The notes below the pieces were generated by a model. That model did not search any database. It was not told where the DNA came from and was given only the letters and a program-made list of their open reading frames with translations. The position numbers were made by a program, and so were the translations under genes. Of a stretch of DNA of 64,000 nucleotides, positions 23,087-40,600 are shown piece after piece. Source of the DNA: Chlamydoabsidia padenii (taxonomy: Eukaryota; Mucoromycota; Mucoromycetes; Mucorales; Cunninghamellaceae); the NCBI GenBank assembly GCA_025330725.1, contig JAIWND010000041.1, positions 1 through 64,000 of the forward strand, written 5' to 3'. How positions within the stretch are numbered: position 1 is the stretch's first letter; every line of letters starts with the position of its first letter.

Positions 23087-25780
23087 TCAGACACATCCAT
23101 TGTAAGTAGGTGTAGTCCGATAATAAAGCGCTTGATCCCGAGCAGCAGCAGCTTTTGCAAACACTAGTTTTTCATCTTCTTCTTGTGTATGGATGGTCTT
23201 GATTGGCGCCTGATGTGGTACCCTTTGGGACGGATTGACCGATATTGTGTTTTGACCAGATATGATCATGTGAGAGAAGCGATTCAGTACATTACTATCA
23301 GTGGTGTTGACCCGTTGAGGTATATCATTGGTGCTGTTGGATCGTACATGTTGACGTTGTTGGTCTGTGTTGAATTGATTTGCCAGCAACCAATGTTTTT
23401 GTAATGTGACGGATGATGGTGATTCACTGTATGTTGATCGTACTGAGCCGGAACGTCGCGTCTTGTTTAATACATTACTTTTAACAAGGTCAATTCGTTG
23501 GGATAGACTGCGTTTCATATCTCCTGTGCTAGCGCGTTTCCAATGTTCGCCCGAGACTGCCCGACGGAAGATGTCGTCCATGGATTCTTTAGAGTCGCGC
23601 CGGAATGAATCGAAACTTGATCTCGCCAATCGAGTGGATTCGCGTAGGCGTTGTTGTAGTCTTGTGCTTGTGGTGCTTGTGGTTGACGACAGGGATGATG
23701 TGTCGCTCCAGTCTCCATTGAATATACCGGTGTGTCGCACGTCGTTCACGCCAGGTATTATTTGCCCAACTGCCACCATTTGTAGTCTTGTTTCTCGAAT
23801 GACATTTGCCATAGTCAATACATGTTGGATATCGTGATGGGGGTAGTTCTACATATATTAGCAAAAGTAAAAAAGTGAGTGGTCCCTGTCTACATGTGTC
23901 CCTATTTTGTATTACCTGAAGCAAGTGAATGCATTCTGCAAAATCACTCTTGAAGAGTTCTTGTCGAACGCATCTATATAAACACAAGTGTTAATTTTCA
24001 ACCCCAGTCATAATGTGTTAAAAAACAACCTACACTAGCATAGCCACAGCAAAATCCAACAAGAATTCGAATGGAGTATCCGGAACACTAGACACCATAC
24101 CACGTTCAGCCAACAACGAGTCCCAAAGTCGAATGACATTTGCCAAGTTCCATTCTTGCGTGAATAACACTGCGATCCAGCGAAAAGCATAATAAGGTTC
24201 CTTGACATTTTTCCGCTGCAGTTCCCGCCACAATGCATTGTCGTACCAGGCCACTCGTTGTTGCAGTCGAAACATGGTGCTATGGATACCAGTACCAGCA
24301 TCTTGGTCCAACGATCGCACAAAATGATCCCGAACATCACTCATCAAACTAGTAAACGCAAAAAAGGTATCTGCTTCGGCATGCACCTGACCAGCCAATC
24401 CAGAAGACATGTCGTTTGCAAAGACAAAGTAGATGGGTGCCAAGAGTTCGTTCATGCCTTGTACATAGCCAATACCGGGGTTCAATTTGGCATATATAAA
24501 GAGAATCCGTTCGATGACTTCCCAATGATAATCTTGCCGATAGTCATCATTATTGTCATTATCATCATCATCATGGTTGTGTTGTTGAATGCGTTTAAAA
24601 AGTGATCGTCGGTTGTGAATATAAGGACAAATGGGTTTCAGTGTGGTTGAGAATTGTTTTTGTTGTTGTTTTGATGTAGGAATGGTCGAGTTTGATTTGG
24701 AGAAGGCCGTGGACAGTTTGCGAACAATGTTGCGTGGTGAATTCATCATGTCCACCCCATTCTCCATCATAACCGATCGTACCGAGCTTTTCGAGTTTGA
24801 TCGAGATCGATTGCCAGTGACTGTAAGATTGTTGCTGTTGCTGTTGATCATATTACTGTTATTCAAAGCATAATTGTTGATCTTGAGTGATTTCTTGGAT
24901 GTGCTGGAGCCAGACCTTGGTCGCCCCATGATGCCAAAGGAGAATCGTCGTTTTGTATCATTTTCATCGATACTACCAGTCGGTGGTAAAAGTGCCGAGA
25001 GTGGATTCAATGGATTTTGTGGTACCTTTTGCTGGAAAAAGGCCAAGTCGGGCAAGGTACGTCGCACATCCTTGTCAATTTGTTCCAAAGTGTTGTTATC
25101 CTGAATGTATATACTCCATTTTGACTCGGGTGTGACATTTGAAGGCTATATATATGTAAAAAGGAGGAAATGGGGGGGGGATGCGTCATGAGTGAAAGGT
25201 AACATGAGAAATTCTTTTTTGACACTTGCCTGATCTTTTGTTACCAGTTCTTCATGTTGGGGTTCCAATAATTCCTTGACCAAGTTCTATATCAAAAAGT
25301 ATGTGAGTATACAGCACAAGTCTTTGCTTCCGCACCCGAGCCACCTACAATTTCTTTCTTACATAGTAAGATAGTCGCTGTCTATATATAGTTGAATGCC
25401 AAAATCGTTTGTCTGGGGGTAGATATCCAGTTAACACTTTCCAAGCAGTAGCGCGTAAACCAGATTCTTCAGGGATTCCTAAAGAGTTTAACAAACAAAT
25501 AAAAAAGTTGGTATAAAGTGTTGCCTTTTCTTTTTTTTTTTTTTTTTTTTTTTTTTCACACCATCGATGCTATACCATTTACCTTGAAAACATGCTTCCC
25601 GGAATTTCTTCATGTCAATTACAGGAGTCCAAAGTTCAGAGCATTCTTGATCTTCATCTTGTCGGCAGAGTGTCGCTTCAAAGTACTTTATTCTATAGTA
25701 GGTCAGAATAAGTTTTCTTTTTGCTTCATATTCTTACTTTTCTTTTTTGATACATACCTTGTTTTGAAGGATGAATCCAT
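23087..25780 (-). CDS. TBC-domain Rab GTPase-activating protein (TBC1D13-like)
   Basis: Inactivates Rab GTPases in membrane traffic. Seven exons close in frame: 25780-25758, 25692-25583, 25478-25363, 25286-25230, 25145-24034, 23973-23916, 23848-23087 (745 aa). TBC features are the start GIPEESGLRATAWKVLTGYL, the arginine-finger motif QIDKDVRRTLPDL, the glutamine-finger motif IGYVQGMNELLAPIY, and the later RWIAVLFTQEW and FEFLLDFAVAMLVCVR. About 120 residues of Ser/Asn-rich low complexity interrupt the domain between the Arg and Gln fingers. A Ser/Arg-rich region of about 230 residues follows the domain. The fourth intron has a GC donor (CAG|GCAAGT). The assignment to the TBC1D13 group rests on the IDKDVRR and NYPHHDIQHVL type segments and is moderately sure. 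Confidence 0.9.
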
Positions 25781-26523
25781 TGGCAATTATAAAAAAAAAA
25801 GAAGAGAAAGAAAATCCCTTTTTCTCTTTTTCTTTCTTTTTTTTTTTTTTTTTTCTGGCTCTGAATTTAGATCTGTAGCCAACTGCATACGCCGCCAGCT
25901 TTTAAAAAGAAGCCATTACTATGAACACAGTTTTTTGGTCCATTGGTCATTCATTTAAAGGATAGTATGAATCAATCATATACATATGCTACTGAGAAAT
26001 AGTCATCAGGTAGATATCGATGATTTATTCCCAAGTAGAGACACTTTCAAATGATGTTGCACATGTAATAAGAACAGAATCTCAAGAAAAGTCCGCCCAG
26101 ACAATGGAAATTTTTTCATCCGTTCACGCATGTGTGGTGCCTTATGTAATCTCGTCACACCTTTTACAACCATTTTTTTCAACCTTGCAAACAACCACCT
26201 CATCGTCAATCAACAAGTTAAAAGAGTCCATTTATGCTACTATCATGTTAAAATCACACCGATCATACTTTTTTTACGGAACCTATTGTTCCGGATCCCT
26301 ACATGGCCCACTTCTTTCCTCTTACAAGTCATTGGTGGAGAGAGGTACCTTGACTCACCCAGAAATTTAAGCTGAACGGCACCTCAACTCACCCAGAAAT
26401 ATAAGCTGAACGGCACACCGAATTCCAAGCTCGTTGTAATTTTGTCTTGTGCGATAAAACACTGTCAATGATTACAGGATCATGGTTTATAAGAAAATGA
26501 GACAGGAAAAAGAAAAGGATGGT
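25781..26523. other. intergenic, contains a small tandem duplication
   Basis: No supported gene. T- and A-runs occur at about 25836-25855. A roughly 35-bp unit, CTCACCCAGAAATNTAAGCT followed by GAACGGCACC, occurs twice in tandem at about 26353-26420. Confidence 0.5.
26353..26420. repeat. two-copy tandem repeat, about 35-bp unit
   Basis: Two adjacent near-identical copies, each ending AAGCTGAACGGCAC and differing at a few bases. No function is apparent. Confidence 0.85.
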
Positions 26524-27112
26524 TTAATAGGGAATTATACAAGGTTGATCACTGTACGAAGTAAAAAAAGTTTGAATTGGTACCGTGGTAACGCCTGGGA
26601 TGAATCTGGTAACAATGTCGCGGATCGATTTGTTGCTGATATTGTCAAATTTCTGATATAAATCGATGTTTGGAGGTGTCGTACAAGAGATGGTTGAGAG
26701 TAAATCCATCACCGCCTGCTTTGTTACGGTACCTTCAAACACACCTGGTGTTACTGCGCTTGACGACTCGGATGACGAAGCTATTGCAATTGGCTTGCTA
26801 CAGGATAACACGGGCGAGGATGGTATCGTAGATGGTGAAGGCGCTATTTGAGTGCCTGCTAAGAGGGAAGGATTGCAGTAAGAATCATAAGTTGAAACTA
26901 AAGCACCTCTCATCAGCAACGTATGTCATATATGTGATGCTGTCTCGTATGATGGCCTCTTTCCCCATGATAACATGTCGTTTGTCGCCTAACTCTTCTA
27001 CATATACCACATCCAGCCCGGCTTGGTCAAGCACGGCGAGGCAGTGATCGCCATTTTCTTGTAACATGGGCATTCCAAAAGCTTTACAAGCGGCTTCCGC
27101 CCTGTTGTACAT
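26524..27112 (-). pseudogene. unrecognised two-part coding locus, possibly frameshifted
   Basis: Two minus-strand frames overlap by a few codons. The first (27112 to 26885) begins MYNRAEAACKAFGMPMLQEN and contains LDQAGLDVVYVEELGDKRHV. The second (26919 to 26524) contains a Ser/Pro/Thr-rich part and ends with TTPPNIDLYQKFDNISNKSI and VTTVPIQTFFTSYSDQ. I recognise neither. A GTGCTT...TTAG intron of about 49 nt lies between them but joins them in the wrong phase, so either the splice is non-standard or a 1-nt frameshift has occurred. A GCGGGATTTTAAAAC motif lies about 150 bp upstream. It could be a short real gene; I call it a pseudogene only tentatively. Confidence 0.35.
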
Positions 27113-27406
27113 GATGAAAAACTGAGAAACTGAGAAACTGAAAATCGATGAAAAAAGATGCTATCAATTGAGGATCAAAATAAAGGGGAGAAGAAGAAGA
27201 AATGAAAGTAAAGACAAGTTTAAAGGAGAGGCACACCAAAAATGCAGCCAAAAAAAAAAAGCGGGATTTTAAAACACCAAAAAAGTAAAAGAGAGTGGCA
27301 CACCAATTTTTTATTTATTTTTAACGCTTATCACTCAAACAAACAGAAAGGACAATGTGTATATTATAATATTAAAAGGCAATATTATTAAAAATAAAAA
27401 TTAGAT
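27113..27406. other. intergenic, no gene
   Basis: Purine-rich and A-rich spacer with a GCGGGATTTTAAAAC motif at about 27261. I see nothing coding. Confidence 0.45.
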
Positions 27407-27639
27407 TTACGTATGATTTTCAGGTTTTTTCACGGTCAGAGTACTTTCAAGTGGTAATTTGTGTTTTAGGCCAATACAGTAAATATGACTTTGATTATTG
27501 TAATCATTTCCCCTGCAGATGCGATCGTAAAGAGTGGGGATATCTCGTTGAGTATACTTACCTTTGATTTCCACAAGGTAAAAATGATTATTGGATAGCT
27601 GTAGCACAATGGGTTTGGTACGTTGTGTTGTTGAGGTAA

Positions 27640-27675
<36 letters not shown>

Positions 27676-27830
27676 CAGTTCCCACCATTAGAAAATACTT
27701 CAGTTGGTCTATTGAAGGTGTCTCTAGACAATTGTGTACAATCTGAGGACGCTGTCGTATCAGATCATACCATTCCTCCTTTCATTATCCAATAAATCAA
27801 TATGTGAGTCGTTACAGTAAATCATTTATA
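27407..27830 (-). pseudogene. OTU-domain relic of the MULE-2 type
   Basis: Minus-strand fragment that aligns to the end of the OTU domain encoded by the intact MULE at 55.6-59.4 kb. LSRDTFNRPTEVFSNG corresponds to LAADTFIQPVEYHG there. TKPIVLQLSNNHFYLVEIKG corresponds to SRPIVLNLWDSHIYLITMKR and includes the expected C-terminal His. A poly-A/T insertion of about 32 nt (27640-27672) and stops break the frame. No catalytic Cys segment remains. Confidence 0.7.
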
Positions 27831-27876
27831 ATGGTTACTGGGAAGTAATCATATATTATGTATGATACATGCCCAA

Positions 27877-29055
27877 TTATTTGAAGTAAGACATGATCGA
27901 ATACCTACGACGCTTAATCTTACTCTTTGCCACTGCCCAGAATTGTTCAATTGGGTTAAGCTCAGGAGAGTAAGTAGGAAGATACACACATTTATATCCT
28001 CGATACTCAATATACTTTTTTATATTTTCATGCGTGTGAATGGGTGCATTATCCATGGCTATATAGTGACCTTTCATATGTGAATGTTTGTCCATTTCAT
28101 CGAGAGTCATTTTTGAGAAACTAATATAGTGTGACCTGTTACGGTTCCTGAGCTTATGTACCTATCAGCCTTTCTCTTCTTCGTAGGTCTCGGTTTTTTT
28201 ACGCCGACTGCAATCAAACCTGCAGCAGAGATAGCACCCAATATAGACGTTGTGTTTGCTCTCGTAGTAGGTCTGATAACAATGGCACGCGTACCTTTTT
28301 TGGACCAAGCCCTGGAGCGTTTCATGTTGATATCAAAAGCAGATTCGTCAAGAAACACGCAATTCGTTAAAAAGTTCATATCGGTATTTTCCCATTTAAG
28401 AACCCAATCATATCTCTCTTCAATCTTTGCTTGGCTGTTTCTTTCGACAGAATGAAAATCAGCCTTCTTCAAGGGAAGGTTGCATTCACGTCCCATAAAG
28501 TTATTAACAGTGCTGCGTGATACTTTAAGATCATGAAATTGCTTCAATAAATGCTCAGTCACTTCAACAACAGTAGCAGAGAGATTAGCATCAATGAAGT
28601 CGTTTTATACTCTTCAGTTAAGATACACTTACGACCTACTTTTTTACAGCTCTCAAAAAAATACTGTCAGGGTACGCATTATACTGGCTAACCCATCTAT
28701 AAGCTGTTCGAGTGTGAATGCACAACTGCTTTGCTGCAGCTGCTGCAGCTGCTGCAGTCATACACTTTTCAATCTTCAAATCGAAAAATCTAGCTTTAGC
28801 CTGGACTGTATAAAGTACATATTCTCGTTTTGGTTTTGCCTCCTTCATATGAATATCTTCATTTTTTGGCTTTTCAAACATTGGGCTAGTCAGGGAAGAT
28901 TCATTTGGGACTGCATTTCTCAAGTACTCTGTATGAGTAGCAATAGTCTCAACAATAAATTCATTCTGATCAACAATGTAGTCCACAGGCTCCGGACCAC
29001 CATCCTCATCAATAACATTCCCCTGTCCATCTTCATATAGAAATATTGTACCCAT
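27877..29055 (-). pseudogene. Tc1/mariner (IS630-type) transposase, frameshifted
   Basis: Nearly full-length DD34E transposase on the minus strand. The N-terminal part (29055-28636) has an Ala run and HTRTAYRWVSQYN from a helix-turn-helix. The middle (28562-28107) has VSRSTVNNFMGRECNLPLKK and the first Asp in NCVFLDESAFDINM. The last part (28110-27877) has the second Asp in GHYIAMDNAPIHTHENIKKY and the catalytic Glu in YLPTYSPELNPIEQFW, 34 residues apart. Frame changes occur near 28635, near 28600 and at about 28115, so no functional protein can be made. I found no convincing terminal inverted repeats by eye. Confidence 0.88.
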
Positions 29056-29597
29056 GTTGAATTGTAAAGTATTGAAAAAGAAAAAAAGAAAATACTCTCT
29101 ATTTATAGTTTTTGAGTGCCAAGAATCACGATGTGATTTCTAAGCAAGCGGAGATTTCTAAAAATGTTGACTTGACATTTAATGATTATCACCTTCCAAG
29201 TTTGAAATAAAATCATGGCATGTCAGATTTATTTACTTCATTTCTAAAAATATGAAATTGATTTTGATTGGCCAATGACATCAATTTTGCCTGTCCAGTG
29301 ACATTATTTTTAAAAAAAGTAACCCCGATCTGCAATGCAGGATTTGAATAGTCAGGCTATAATTTTTAAAAAGATGGTAAATAGCCGAGTCTGTTTAAAG
29401 TACATATGCGTTTGTATACATTGAAGGTTTTATTATTTATTAAGCAAGATAGTTTGAAGTACTGTAAAGAGGAGGGAAGGGGAAATAATAGGCTAATGAA
29501 TGAGTTACCAACCAGAAGAGAGACCTGTCGACCATATGTAAAAAAAATCCCTCGACCAGATCCACTAAAAGATGTAGGGTTCAAAGGGGATTAGCAT
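29056..29597. other. intergenic, no gene
   Basis: AT-rich spacer, partly perhaps the outer part of the mariner element to its left. I see no gene or RNA structure. Confidence 0.45.
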
Positions 29598-30646
29598 TCA
29601 TTCGGTAGTACCAATGTGTGGGTGGTTCAATTGGAAGGTAAATATACGATTGACCGGGTGTTCATAATAAGTTCCAGTATCATCCAATTTATACCAATCA
29701 CGTTCGACAAAAGTCACATTGTCTTGTTTGTCCACCAGAATCACCGTACTTGTCCTTGTACCATAAGCAGTATTATTTAACTCCACCAGAGGTATAAAGA
29801 TCCTTTCTTTGAATTCTTGTAGTAGATGTGGTATATTTCCTGGGTCAGTGAATGGTTTGGTCACACTAAAGAGGGAGTGAATAAATACATGTGGGTTTAT
29901 AGCTAGCTATTACTTACCGTAGCAGTTGGAAGAAACTTTCAATCAATTGATGTTCAGTCAGTGTATTATCCTTCAACAAGGTCTCCATTTCTCCTTTTCC
30001 TTGTTTCACTTTAACCCATGGATCCGTCAACACCGAGTTCGACAAGCCTAAAAAAAAAGACAGTTGTGAATCACATTCAACCTCTTCTAAAGTGTTTTGT
30101 TTTTACCATATATTTTCCCTGGATCCAATGGTTGGATTACATGTTCTTTATCCCTATTGCTAAAGTACGCCATGTTGTTGTTGTTCAGATCAAAGCAGAT
30201 CAAACTGTATCCTCCAAACTGATCAGCAGTGGTTTGTAACTGGGTTAAGTAATCGTGGACAGAATGGTTGGGTTTTATTAAAAAGTCTCGTACAAGAATA
30301 CCTCGTGAGTGTCGTTGGGGAGATTGCGGTTCCCTGAAATTGGTGAGTGCTGCTAATCGGCCGCTGGTGGTCATTCCAAGCCAAGTGCCATAAAATGTCG
30401 TTGCCTTTTGATCCAAATCTGTGCCTCCAATCACCTTTCCATTGTCATTAGGTGTTGGCCATATGTGAGCTGGTTTGGTAGGCCGGCCTAGCACTTCATC
30501 CCTATTCCCGGCAAAAACACTACATGAATAGGATTAGCCATGTTTGAGCAAAGACATTTCAAAATTTATTCGGCATTTATTATTAAAGTTCCAGCTTACA
30601 ATTTGTATTTTGGATGATTGTCGACTGTCCAGAATAAAATGCACAT
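29598..30646 (-). CDS. TANGO2/NRDE family protein
   Basis: Homologue of the conserved TANGO2 (transport and Golgi organisation 2) family, whose human member is linked to lipid/haem handling and metabolic crises; the biochemical reaction is not settled. Four exons close in frame: 30646-30600, 30519-30107, 30047-29918, 29865-29598 (285 aa). The start MCILFWTVDNHPKYKFVFAG and the name-giving NRDE motif (AGNRDEVLGRPTKPAHIW) span intron 1. Further family segments are GGTDLDQKATTFYGTWLGMT, GRLAALTNFREP, SRGILVRDFL and, near the end, YGTRTSTVILVDKQDNVTF. Length is typical for the family. Confidence 0.93.
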
Positions 30647-30807
30647 GTTGGAAGAGAGAAGACATAAGAAACCAGGCGACCTCGAATGAAGTGAGCTGAA
30701 ACAAATTCAATCCCCGCTGCTATTCTCGTGCCAAGCGTGTAAATTTAATTTTTCGTCGATTAGGGCAAACTTAAGCCCGAGTGGCTTCCTATAGGCTTCA
30801 TCTCATT

Positions 30808-31141
30808 AATGCGAACTATGATGGCCAATGTCCTGTATAAGATTGTTATAATTTGACAATGCATGGTTTTGATCATCTGATTTTTTTCTTTTTCACACCA
30901 TATAAAAGAGCTTTTTAAATTCTTTTCAGCTTTCCTTGGGAATGCCCACCCCTTTAACGAACAACATCTTGTCAGTCAATTCTTGCATGAGAATATGGCT
31001 GGCACCCCTCCTTTGAGAGGGATGGGTACGGGGCTTCGGCCAACGGTAAGTGAAAAGTAAAAGGAAACCACATACTTCCCACATAATATTAACTGATATT
31101 TCATCCTCCGCTTATTCGACGAAAAATTCAAGTTACCCATT
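30808..31141 (+). repeat. segmental duplication, copy B (inverted relative to copy A)
   Basis: Plus-strand copy of 9291-9622. It retains the TATA-like ATATAAAAGAGC, a short first exon starting MAGTPPLRGMGTGLRPT (30996-31046) and its GTAAGT donor. After the presumed second-exon acceptor the frame reaches a stop within six codons, and exon 3 is missing. It lies between the TANGO2 start and the 3' end of SMC5, so if transcribed it makes only a truncated product. Confidence 0.85.
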
Positions 31142-31313
31142 ATCGAGCTTTGAAATAGCACTCAGCCAGTCCAAAGAGACGTGTTAAAATAGATGACATT
31201 TTATTTATTAATTCATCAAGACGGTATAAAACACCAACCTATCTTTTAAAATAGTTACTAATAATCATGATAATAAAGAGGGGAGAGGGTGTTGTCTATA
31301 TACAGTAAGAAGA

Positions 31314-36219
<4,906 letters not shown>

Positions 36220-36399
36220 GGTCTAGTTCAATATTGTTAAAAGACACGAAAGAAAAGCGCCAGAAAGAAAAAAATATCCCGCTTCGAGGTTATCAGAAAA
36301 AAAAGGCGGCGTTTTAATATTTCCACACTTCAAGTTATTTGAAGAAAGCCACCCAGTTCTCCTTTTGTCTTTTTTTTTTTTTTTTTTTTGACAAGTAAC
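36220..36399. promoter_or_regulatory. 180-bp divergent promoter, SMC5 / F-box gene
   Basis: The two start codons (36219 minus, 36400 plus) are only 180 bp apart, so regulatory sites must be shared. The centre contains ATATCCCGC (about 36276) and GGCGGCGTTTTAATATT (about 36304), two opposed versions of the CCCGC/GCGGG motif found before other genes here. A T-run of about 20 precedes the plus-strand start. Confidence 0.6.
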
Positions 36400-37559
36400 A
36401 TGGTGGCCAAGATTGAAACCTTCCCTGACATTGTTGTCGAACAACTTGCCTTTTTACTGGAACCTAAAGAACTTTTACAACTATCCTTGACTTCAAAAAC
36501 ATTGTATACTATTTGCTTTAATAATGCTGTATGGAGAAGGTAAGGAATAATCTATAAAGTACAAAAAGTTTTACTAATCTCTTTTCATACAATATAGTAA
36601 AACCATTCATGACTTTGGAAATCTCTTTCATATTTATACCCTCTTTACGACTTCGACTGGTTTGGAACTCTTCCCTGATCTAAAGGAACGTTTTGAACAT
36701 GAACCCTCTGACTGGCGACAATATTATCTCGAGAAGAATGCGGCAGTCAACGACACTGAAGACGAAGGGCTGATGGATCAGGCTGACAAGGAATATGCTG
36801 CAGCTCAAACTCAACTCAAGACCTTTCAACATGATGGTAACGCTGCTGTATTGAATGAAGTGGCGGCCAAAATGATTCGGATATTGGGTAAGTAAGGGCA
36901 TCTTTGAATAAAAGTGTTTGTTGTTTGCGTTGACTAATCACACTCTTTTATACACTTTATATATAGATGTCTTTCCTACTCATGGTGGATGCTATTATAT
37001 TCTCGGCTTTATTCTCTTTGTACTCAATCAATTGGAGGAAGCGATCATATTATTGCAAATGGGACGAGCAGTAGATCCTTCATTTGAACCCATTGATGGT
37101 AAGATATCATATGAACACATGCATATATATGTATATATATGTATATTAACATCGTCATCATCTCTAGAATTGGAAGAAGAAATACAACGAATCATTAAAG
37201 GATATGGTAGTACTGAAGACGACGAAACGCCCTTGTTGACGGATAATAATACATTATCTGCCCCTTTAACCGACACTCTGCTGGAAGTATTCGATAAGTT
37301 TGATAAGGACAAGGACAATGCATTGAACAACCGGGAACTAGGCAACTTTATTTTTGAAACCAATGGATCGCACCCACCTCCACCCTTCTTGCGACAAATG
37401 GGACAACGTTTTGGTGCCAATGCTCGAGGCTGGTTGACAAGGGACGGGTTTTTGGCATTCTACTTGGAGCAAACCTTGGATGATCCTTCAGAAACTAGAA
37501 ATGATCTCGGTGTCCATGGTTACGATCCTCATACTTTAAAGAAACAGATGGAAGAATAA
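36400..37559 (+). CDS. F-box protein with C-terminal EF-hand
   Basis: Four exons close in frame: 36400-36539, 36598-36887, 36967-37098, 37168-37559 (317 aa). The N terminus (FPDIVVEQLAFLLEPKELLQ then LSLTSKTLYTIC) is an F-box, the Skp1-binding module of SCF ubiquitin ligases. A helical middle part (GGCYYILGFILFVLNQLEEA) looks like a TPR-type repeat. Near the C terminus lies one canonical EF-hand loop, DKDKDNALNNRE, with Asp/Asn at the calcium positions and Glu at position 12. F-box plus EF-hand suggests calcium-responsive substrate recruitment, which is inference. Confidence 0.75.
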
Positions 37560-37624
37560 ATTTGTGTACTTTTTAGTTTTATACCTTATTGTCATTTTGT
37601 TTTATTATCATTGATGCATTTCAG

Positions 37625-40600
37625 GGAATTGTTAGGAACACGTGGTATTTCGCACGTAGTGATAAAAAAAACGGCGGGGTTTCAAAAAATTCATACTTGC
37701 ACGTAGAGTAGACTAAATGCCCGTTAAAATCAAATGTCACGTGGCAGGTATTGAAAGAAATTGATCAAGAACTATTTTGTTTTTTTCCCTCACTCTTTTT
37801 CTTCCTTCCCTTTTTATTCAAATCACTCTCGACAACTATGAACATCAAGCTGGAATACAATGAAAGGTACTTACCAAGCCACCCCGATGAAAAGGTCTGC
37901 GTGACCTTCAACAACGAAGTGGAATTCAACTACTGGATGACTACAGAGGTCGCCAATCATGCAACATTCCGTATCGATAAAAAGTACAAGCCTACCAAGC
38001 CAGATGCGTCACCTACTGGAGTTGCTTTTACAAATTTATTTCTCTGCGACCATTCGGGAAAGCCTGCAAAGAAGAAGACGGATAATGGTGAAAATCCTCT
38101 GAAACGCCCTCACCAGACATACTAACCGTCGATCAAGGTCCAATGCACGGCGAAGTTACTGCAAAAGATCCTGAACAATGGCACGATTATGGTGTTTTAC
38201 AATTGTGCTCACGTCAATCGTGACCCCACTGAATTGCACGAAATGGCGACCGAATCACTCGACAAAGATGTCATCGCGTGGCGAACGGACTGGGACACGA
38301 TCAATGCGCTCCTTAGGTACAACGACGATGAATTCGATGTGCTGGTAAGAAGAAGAAGAAAAAAAGGATATCATCATTGTCCTCACATTATCTCTTTATT
38401 TATTAACACTGATGTAGACAAGCCAACTGGAGGAACGGCAAAGATTCCCCAAGGTGCTAAAAATCAACTACCGGGTTGTCCAAAACATGATCCAAGCAAG
38501 ACTAAACAAGGCATCCAGGAAACACACCTTGGACAAGGAAAACGTGCGTCTTTGGATGGAAGACTTGACGTCGACCAAAAACTATACTACATTTTTCAAA
38601 GTGCATCCTGGTGAAAACGCTCCTCTTTTGGTGTCCTGGTTTGCGCCCTGGCAAAAAGAGGTAATATATTATGAACTTGTCATTTGTCATTTCTATATTA
38701 ACTATTATCTTATTATTGCAACTTTAGCTTTTGGAAAATGCTGTTGAATGGTCTCTGGATAGTACTCACAAAATTTGCAAATCGTTTATTGATGGTACTG
38801 ATTGTTATCTTTTTACGATCGTAGTTGTCAATCCAATCACCAGGCGTGGCGTCCCTGCGTGCTTTTTTATAACAAATGCTGAAGTCACGGCGGTGCTTAC
38901 TGAATGGTTGGAATGGGTCAAGACGAACAACAATCTGAATGTCAAACAAATCGTGATTGACTGTAGCGCTGTCGAAATGGCGGCTATTCGAAATGCTTTT
39001 GGTGCGAACTGTGCCATACTTCTTTGTCACTGGCATATCAAACGTGCTTGGGATGTTAATCTCAAAAACTTTAAGTATAATTTGTGATAGTATAGTCATC
39101 TTACACCCATCTAATATTTACTTTTACGTTTACAGATCAAGGTACCGAATGCAAGTGCCGTATCACAATTGGCGCAACAATCCGCGTACTCGGTGCTCAA
39201 TGAAACGATGTACTCCTCTTCCGTCTCTGCATATGACGTTCACTGGTCTCAATTCAAGGAATCCTTCTCCCAATATGATGGATTTATCGGATACTTCGAC
39301 AAACAATGGATTTCAAAAACTCAACTATGGGTTAAGGCCCACAGAATGGTAAGAAAGAAGAAAAAAGGAAAAACAGCATACTCACTACTATCTTTATATA
39401 TATATGTAGGATGCAACCTTTAAAACCAATAACTTCGTCGAACCATACCATAGCAAGTTGAAAGGAAGTATTTAGGTAAATCAAGAAACCTGCGTGTGGA
39501 CCGTATCCTTTTTATTTTGACAACACAAATGTGCCCGGATTACCGTCGTGATACTTTGATGGTGCATTATGGTACTGTTGCTGCTGCTCTTCGTCCTCAT
39601 GAAAACAAAACTAGGAAAGATATCAGCAAGATGGATGAACAGGATGTGAATCGAATGATTACACCAATTGATGAAAAGATAAGAGCAATGCATTTATTGG
39701 ACACAATGTAAATGACTGACCTAATTTTATTTACTCTAGACTGTTTCATGTAGGTCATTCACCTATCTACATGTTGCTTATCAAATTTTTGTTGAAAAAA
39801 AGGACACCATTGGATGCTCTTGTCCGTACGATAAAGGAATTTGTCGGCACATGTTTCTTATTGCTCGTGCATTGAATATCTCCTTTTGGCCGACCATTAT
39901 GTCTACTTCTCCGGCAACAAGTACACCATCTACCATCGCTACCACCACCACCACTACTACTACTACTATTACTACTACTACTACTACTACTACTACTAAT
40001 ACTAATACTAATACTAATACTGACACAACCGCTGTACCAACCACTGACAATGAAACAGTCTCTCAAAAATTCAAGGAGTCTCTTCTTCTTGATAATAGAG
40101 AACAGTGGGACAAGTTGGAGCGACTGGCCTTTGCGGAAGTACGACAAGCAAGAAATTCATCAAGCAATGCCGATATTGAATATGGTATGGTACAGCTACG
40201 ACGCCTCATCACTGAAATGTAAAGGATTAACAACCCGAACACAGGCCCATCAAAACAAAGGTAGTTAGTTAAGACATAGAAGCATTTATTAGAATAGTGT
40301 TAGAATAGTTACATAAACTAATTATAGATTAGATATAGAATAGTTATAAAGTAGTTATGGATTTATGAATTAATGAATAAAAATTATATTCTTTTGGCTA
40401 ACTGCCAAAATAAATTTGTTATATGTGGTGATTTGGTTGTCTGTTTCATGCATCTCTGAATATCTTGGTCCCCTATATGCTAGTTTTCTCTCAGGGTTTG
40501 AAACCATTGTATCTCTTACATTATTGACGGGAGCACTTTGTTAGATATATGAATATATCAATTACTAGACTGCTCCACATACTACTGGTCTTCAGTGTCA

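Noticed and set aside
23406..23837. A 143-codon plus-strand frame
   Set aside because: It is the antisense of the last TBC exon; the minus-strand frame splices in phase and fits the family.
39767..40147. Minus-strand frames with Ser or Val runs
   Set aside because: They are antisense to the ACC/ACT repeat that encodes poly-Thr in the MULE-1 relic.
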